Shown in pieces: positions 5,751 through 8,782 of a stretch of DNA of 8,782 nt. The first letter of the stretch is position 1; each line of letters begins with the position of its first letter. The notes beneath the pieces were generated by a model, which was not told the DNA's origin, searched no databases, and was given only the letters and a program-made list of their open reading frames with translations. The position numbers were made by a program, and so were the translations under genes. This stretch comes from S146-42 sp965371965. Lineage in GTDB: Bacteria > Planctomycetota > Phycisphaerae > Phycisphaerales > UBA1924. The stretch is from assembly GCA_965371965.1 (NCBI GenBank), contig CBDVAM010000146.1, positions 1 to 8,782 on the forward strand, read 5' to 3'.

Positions 5751-6438
5751 GGACCTGGCGGCGCTCGGGCGATTTCACTATTGCGCGGGCGTGCCGGCGA
5801 CGGTGGATCTCGTGTTGCGGGCTCGGGTGGCTTGTGGAGCGTGGGGTGCACCTGGGGCTCGCCCCGCGGGCGTGCTGGTTGTCAGCCGGGCGGTGCTCAA
5901 CGGGGCGTGGCGGGAGATCGCGTGGCCCGGGCGCTTCGCGAGCGGCGATCGGACGCGCGATGCGCGCGCGATCAACGCACACCTGCGGTGCATCTCGCGG
6001 GTGATCGTTGAGCCAAGGTTTCGGGGGCTCTCGATCGCGCGCCGTCTTGTGCGGGCGTACCTGGACGAGCCGCTGAGCGAGGCGACCGAATCGATCGCGG
6101 CGATGGGCGGGTACTGCCCGCTCTTTGAGCGCGCGGGGATGACGCGGATCGAGCTGGAGCCGACGCGCAGGGATCGGCGGCTGCTCGATGTGCTCGGGTC
6201 GTTCCAGAAAAATGCGGTCGATCTGCTCGCCATCGACTGGGACGAGGCGCGGACGGGAGAAGTCGCGCGGGCGCTGCGGGTGTGGGCGAGGGGATCGCGC
6301 TCGACGCGAGCGCACGCGGGTGCGAGCGAGGGCGAGCTGGCGTGGCTGGCGGCGAGGCGCCTGGTGCGCCCCAGGCGGGTGTTTGTGCATGGACGAGGGG
6401 ATCTTCAACCGAGGTGCGAGGAGGGTGTGGATGGGTGA
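5665..6438 (+). CDS. GNAT-like acetyltransferase domain protein (COG2401-like C-terminal half)
   Basis: A 257-residue protein. Residues about 30-165 look like a GNAT fold. The core is ISRVIVEPRFRGLSIARRLV (110-129), where Arg118-x-x-Gly121-x-Ser123 corresponds to the acetyl-CoA pyrophosphate loop R/Q-x-x-G-x-G/A. It is followed by ATESIAAMGGYCPLFERAGM (140-159), closely like the strand-helix ending seen in COG2401 proteins. Upstream, RFHYCAGVPATVDLVLRARV fits the first strands. Residues 165-257 are Arg-rich and helical, with no recognised fold. The substrate is unknown, and it could be a binding rather than catalytic GNAT domain. The ATG has GGAGAGGGG about 5 bases upstream. It overlaps the ATPase gene by 86 bp and the terminase start by 8 bp, so all three are probably co-translated and act together. 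Confidence 0.8.
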   Translation: MDGFELAARLERAGRAPEVRIEIEPGSREDLAALGRFHYCAGVPATVDLVLRARVACGAWGAPGARPAGVLVVSRAVLNGAWREIAWPGRFASGDRTRDARAINAHLRCISRVIVEPRFRGLSIARRLVRAYLDEPLSEATESIAAMGGYCPLFERAGMTRIELEPTRRDRRLLDVLGSFQKNAVDLLAIDWDEARTGEVARALRVWARGSRSTRAHAGASEGELAWLAARRLVRPRRVFVHGRGDLQPRCEEGVDG

Positions 6439-7951
6439 AGGGCATGGGTTTGGGACGATTCGAGAGCCTCGTGAGCTGCACGAGCTGCTGGCGCGGGAGT
6501 TTGGGATCGAGGTGCCGACGACGGCGCTGATCGCGGGGCACTCGTCGCCGTTTGAGTATCTGGTGCACGCGTTCTTCGAGGAGGGTGAATGGCATAGTTC
6601 GTGCGGCGCGTGGGGCGAGCGGCGCAGCGCCGAGCAGGCGGTGCGGGATTGCGTGGTGTGGGCGAATCGTGGCGGGGGCAAGACGTATCTTGGTGCCGTC
6701 GCGACGATGCTCGATCTTGTCTTTAAGCCGGGGATCGAGGTGCGGATTCTGGGCGGGTCGATGGACCAGAGCAAGCGGATGCACGCGCACCTGAGCGGGT
6801 TGTTTCGCCACGGGGCGATCGCGGGGATGGTCGATGGGAAGATCACCCAGACACGGGTGCGGCTCGCCAATGGCTCGGTGTGCGAGCTGCTGGCGCAATC
6901 TCAGACGTCGGTGCGCGGCACGCGCGTGCAGAAACTCCGCTGCGACGAGGTGGAGTTGTTCGATCCGGACGTGTGGGAGGCGGCGCAGTTGACGACGAGG
7001 TCAAAGCAGTGCGGGGATATCTACGTGCGCGGGGCGATCGAGTGTCTGAGCACGATGCATGTGCCCCACGGGATCATGTTCAAGATCGTGAAGGAGGCTT
7101 CGGGGGGCTCGCGCCGCCTGTTCAAGTGGGGTGTCGTGGATGTGCTGGGTTCGTGCGAGGATGCGCATCGGTGCGTGGACGCTGACGGCGAGGGTCTGTG
7201 TTCGCTGTATCCGGATTGCGCCGGGCGGGCCAAGGAACGCGATGGGCGTGGCGAGGTCGGTGGGCATATCTCGATTCAGGACGCGATCGATCTGCACGGG
7301 CGGGTGAGCGACGCGACCTGGCAGAGCGAGATGCTGTGTCTGCGTCCGAGCCGCAGTGACACGGTCCTGCCGGAGTTTGATGTCGCCCTGCACGTCGTAC
7401 GAGACCTGCCGAGGGATCGCTCGGCGTGGGTATGGCTGGCGGGGATGGACTTCGGGTTTCGCGCTCCGACGGTCGTGCTTCGTGCGGCGGTCGATTGTGC
7501 GGGCGTGCTGTGGGTTGTGGATGAGCATGTGGTGAGCGATGCGGTGCTCGACGTGCATGTGCGGGCGATCAAGGACGAGTCGAGGTGGGCGACGCCGAGG
7601 TGGGTGGGCGTGGATCCGGCGGGTCGCCAGCGGAACGACCAGACGGGGCTGAGCAACATCCAGCAGATGCGCCGGGCGGGGCTGGATGTGCGCAGCCGGG
7701 TGATGGGGCTCGGCGAGAGCCTGATGCTGGTGCGGGCGCGACTGAAGCCGGCGAGCGGGGAGGCGCGGCTTCGAGTGCATGAGCGATGCGAGAAGCTGAT
7801 CGAGAGCCTGGAGCGGTACCACTATCCCAAGGACGATCCGGAGAGTCTGACGCCGGTGAAGGACGGGTTCGATCACGCGGTGGATGCGTTGCGGTATCTG
7901 ATCGTGAATCTGGATAGGCCGGTGACGACGACGCGGGGGAGTTACCTGTGA
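6431..7951 (+). CDS. Phage terminase large subunit (packaging ATPase/nuclease) with Cys4 insert
   Basis: A 506-residue protein from ATG 6431, chosen for GAGGAGG 6 bases upstream; ATG 6389 is an in-frame alternative adding 14 residues. The ATPase part has Walker A ANRGGGKT (78-85, Lys84), Walker B LRCDEVELFD (169-178, Asp172, Glu173) and a coupling-type motif LSTMH (206-210). The RNase H-like nuclease part has GMDFGF (Asp340), GVDPAG (Asp395) and FDHAVDALRYL (Asp481, Asp485). These are the acidic residues expected for DNA cutting during head packaging. Between the domains is a four-cysteine insert, C-x5-C-x8-C-x5-C at Cys242, Cys248, Cys257 and Cys263, followed by TWQSEMLCLRPS; I recall similar Cys-rich segments in some terminases. 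The gene appears intact. It is last in its run, and no portal gene follows. Confidence 0.9.
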   Translation: MGEGHGFGTIREPRELHELLAREFGIEVPTTALIAGHSSPFEYLVHAFFEEGEWHSSCGAWGERRSAEQAVRDCVVWANRGGGKTYLGAVATMLDLVFKPGIEVRILGGSMDQSKRMHAHLSGLFRHGAIAGMVDGKITQTRVRLANGSVCELLAQSQTSVRGTRVQKLRCDEVELFDPDVWEAAQLTTRSKQCGDIYVRGAIECLSTMHVPHGIMFKIVKEASGGSRRLFKWGVVDVLGSCEDAHRCVDADGEGLCSLYPDCAGRAKERDGRGEVGGHISIQDAIDLHGRVSDATWQSEMLCLRPSRSDTVLPEFDVALHVVRDLPRDRSAWVWLAGMDFGFRAPTVVLRAAVDCAGVLWVVDEHVVSDAVLDVHVRAIKDESRWATPRWVGVDPAGRQRNDQTGLSNIQQMRRAGLDVRSRVMGLGESLMLVRARLKPASGEARLRVHERCEKLIESLERYHYPKDDPESLTPVKDGFDHAVDALRYLIVNLDRPVTTTRGSYL

Positions 7952-7962
7952 GAGGAATCAAC

Positions 7963-8192
7963 CACGGAGGCACGGAGAAGAGAGGATTCACCGCGGAGGG
8001 CCGCGGAGGGGCGCGGAGGGGGGAAGAGGGTTGAACCACGGAGTTGCACGGAGTGTCACGGAGTTGGAGGATTGAGAGTTGGACTTTGGAAGGGCGTCAA
8101 AGAGCACAGGAGATCGGGACATTTGCTCCGTGGAACTCCGTGCAACTCAGTGGTGCGGCGTCTCCGTGTCTTTGTGTCTCGGTGGTGAATCC
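7963..8192. repeat. Repeat-rich intergenic block between convergent genes
   Basis: No gene is supported from 7952 to 8195. The block begins with CCACGGAGGCACGGAG (7962-7977) and holds three 10-bp tandem units, each ending CGCGGAGGG (7991-8020). An imperfect 29-bp inverted repeat pairs 8035-8063 with 8126-8154, 26 of 29 positions complementary, around a 62-bp unique spacer. The right end (8161-8190) resembles the copy at 121-151 and ends GTGGTGAAT. GGATTCACC at 7984-7992 is the complement of GGTGAATCC at 8184-8192, an outer inverted pair. The whole block is roughly palindromic and lies between two convergent genes, so it could serve as a bidirectional terminator or be a dispersed element. Confidence 0.75.
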
Positions 8193-8195
8193 GGA

Positions 8196-8450
8196 TCACA
8201 TCGGCGTGGGTGCGATGATGGGGACGAGCCACTCGATGACGACGTAGAAGGCGGTGCCGAGGGCGACCATGCCGACGATGATCTGGGCGGTCATCCAGAG
8301 TGCGGCGGGCCAGAAGGTGCGCATGTCTTCGACGCGGACGGCCTTGTAGGCGATCGAGATGAGCAGGGCCATGGGAATCAGCAGCAGGAACCAGGCGTCG
8401 TGCAGGTCCAGCGGGTCGATCAGCGGGCGGTAGGCGAGCAGGCGGGTCAC
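8196..8450 (-). CDS. Small membrane protein, two predicted helices (unknown function)
   Basis: An 84-residue protein with GTG start at 8450. The GTGA overlaps the stop of the upstream minus-strand gene, implying translational coupling. Two hydrophobic stretches are clear: WFLLLIPMALLISIAY (about 20-35) and WPAALWMTAQIIVGMVALGT continuing FYVVIEWLVPII (about 47-80). A short charged loop KAVRVEDMRTF lies between them. No enzyme motif is visible. The HDAWFLLLIP..ISI.YK pattern reminds me of small planctomycete membrane proteins coded next to a larger membrane gene, but I cannot name a family. It is likely a partner of the neighbouring membrane protein. The stop lies 4 bases from the end of the repeat block. 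Confidence 0.75.
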   Translation of the reverse strand: MTRLLAYRPLIDPLDLHDAWFLLLIPMALLISIAYKAVRVEDMRTFWPAALWMTAQIIVGMVALGTAFYVVIEWLVPIIAPTPM

Positions 8451-8782
8451 GGCGCGCCTTTCTTGAGGACCGCGTCGAGTGCGCCCGTAGTGCGGATGGG
8501 CTCGGCGTCTTCTCGCTTGTTCTCGCGTCGGGCCGACGGGAGCAGGGCGTCGAGGAAGACGATGAAGTTGAGCATGCCGGCGATGACGGTGTAGAGCACG
8601 CCGATCTCGTTGACCTTGCCGAGGCTGAGGTTCATGCGGTTCTTGCCCGGGGGCGCGATGACCGGGGGCAGGGGCTTGCCGTTGCTGGTGCGGTTGATGG
8701 TGGTCTTGAAGGAGCTCTGGTGGATGTAGTCGGTGGCGAAGGCGATGGGTCCGACGAAGGCCTGGGCGATGAAGCTGATGCG
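8447..8782 (-). CDS. Membrane protein, C-terminal part (gene runs off the window)
   Basis: The minus frame is open from the window edge to the stop at 8447, giving at least 111 residues with the true start beyond 8782. It reads RISFIAQAFVGPIAFATDYI at the edge, then a Pro/Asn-rich loop, then EIGVLYTVIAGMLNFIVFLD, a probable membrane helix. It ends with a charged tail (SARRENKREDAEPIRTTGAL, then DAVLKKGAP). The internal ATG at 8635 is unlikely to be the start because good coding sequence continues upstream of it. The EIG-LYT-IAG-LN--V-LD pattern recalls conserved planctomycete membrane proteins (possibly the DUF6677 group, from memory and uncertain). It is co-transcribed with the overlapping 84-residue gene. 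Confidence 0.75.
   Translation of the reverse strand, partial: RISFIAQAFVGPIAFATDYIHQSSFKTTINRTSNGKPLPPVIAPPGKNRMNLSLGKVNEIGVLYTVIAGMLNFIVFLDALLPSARRENKREDAEPIRTTGALDAVLKKGAP

Larger units (their letters stand above)
3653..7951. mobile_element. Phage-like regulatory and DNA-packaging cassette (remnant or domesticated)
   Basis: A self-cleaving CI/LexA-type repressor faces a double-HTH gene, an ABC ATPase, a GNAT-like gene and a terminase large subunit. The last four overlap and are evidently one transcription unit. Repressor and terminase are characteristic phage genes. No integrase, portal, capsid, tail or lysis gene is present, no attachment-site duplication was found, and cell-type genes lie on both sides. 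GC content and codon use do not visibly differ from the flanks, which suggests long residence or host-like phage composition. Boundaries given are simply the outer gene ends. Confidence 0.5.

Noticed and set aside
5362..6870. A 502-codon open frame on the minus strand opposite the ATPase, GNAT and terminase genes
   Set aside because: Low-complexity Arg/Pro/Ser composition and no motif; the plus-strand proteins have clear catalytic motifs.
7991..8020. Possible CRISPR-like array from the 10-bp tandem units
   Set aside because: Units are contiguous with no unique spacers and there are no cas genes.
8079..8594. A 171-codon plus-strand open frame across the right-hand repeats
   Set aside because: It starts inside repeats and opposes two coupled membrane-protein genes; composition is shadow-like.

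Overview
The window looks like chromosomal DNA of a GC-rich Planctomycetota bacterium, probably class Phycisphaerae. This rests on recall, with no search run: the anchored helix-turn-helix protein with a GLLDLTRESDDTSLGA-like motif, the small planctomycete-type membrane proteins, and dispersed intergenic repeats of the CCACGGAGGCACGGAG / CTCTGTGGTGAAT type. GC is high throughout except in short promoter regions. No tRNA, rRNA, CRISPR array, integrase or transposase was seen.

Left part (1-3588), chromosomal genes: two stem-loops and a dispersed-repeat copy precede a UbiA-family prenyltransferase (193-1107, quinone synthesis). An 18-bp tandem repeat then leads into a GbsR/MarR-type regulator (1175-1738). 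A hairpin terminator separates it from a convergent gene for a HTH protein with two C-terminal membrane helices (1863-2690, minus). A divergent YkuE-type metallophosphoesterase follows (2746-3588).

Middle part (3653-7951), a compact phage-like cassette: a LexA/CI-type repressor with an intact self-cleavage apparatus (minus) faces, across a 130-bp AT-rich divergent promoter, a rightward run of four tightly coupled genes. These are a double-HTH protein broken by a one-base shift at a G6 run, an ABC-type ATPase, a GNAT-like protein and a terminase large subunit. The ATPase and GNAT gene together look like a split form of the ABC-ATPase/GNAT fusion known as COG2401 (MK0520-like). The terminase keeps its ATPase and nuclease motifs and carries a four-cysteine insert. 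No portal, capsid, tail, lysis or integrase gene follows.

Right part (7952-8782): the terminase is followed by about 240 bp of repeats, including a 29-bp imperfect inverted repeat. Two overlapping minus-strand genes for small membrane proteins follow, one running off the window.

The main point of interest is the cassette: an apparently DNA-damage-switchable repressor governing ATPase, acetyltransferase-like and DNA-packaging genes in an otherwise cellular neighbourhood. It may be a prophage remnant, an isolated phage packaging module, or a domesticated DNA-handling system.
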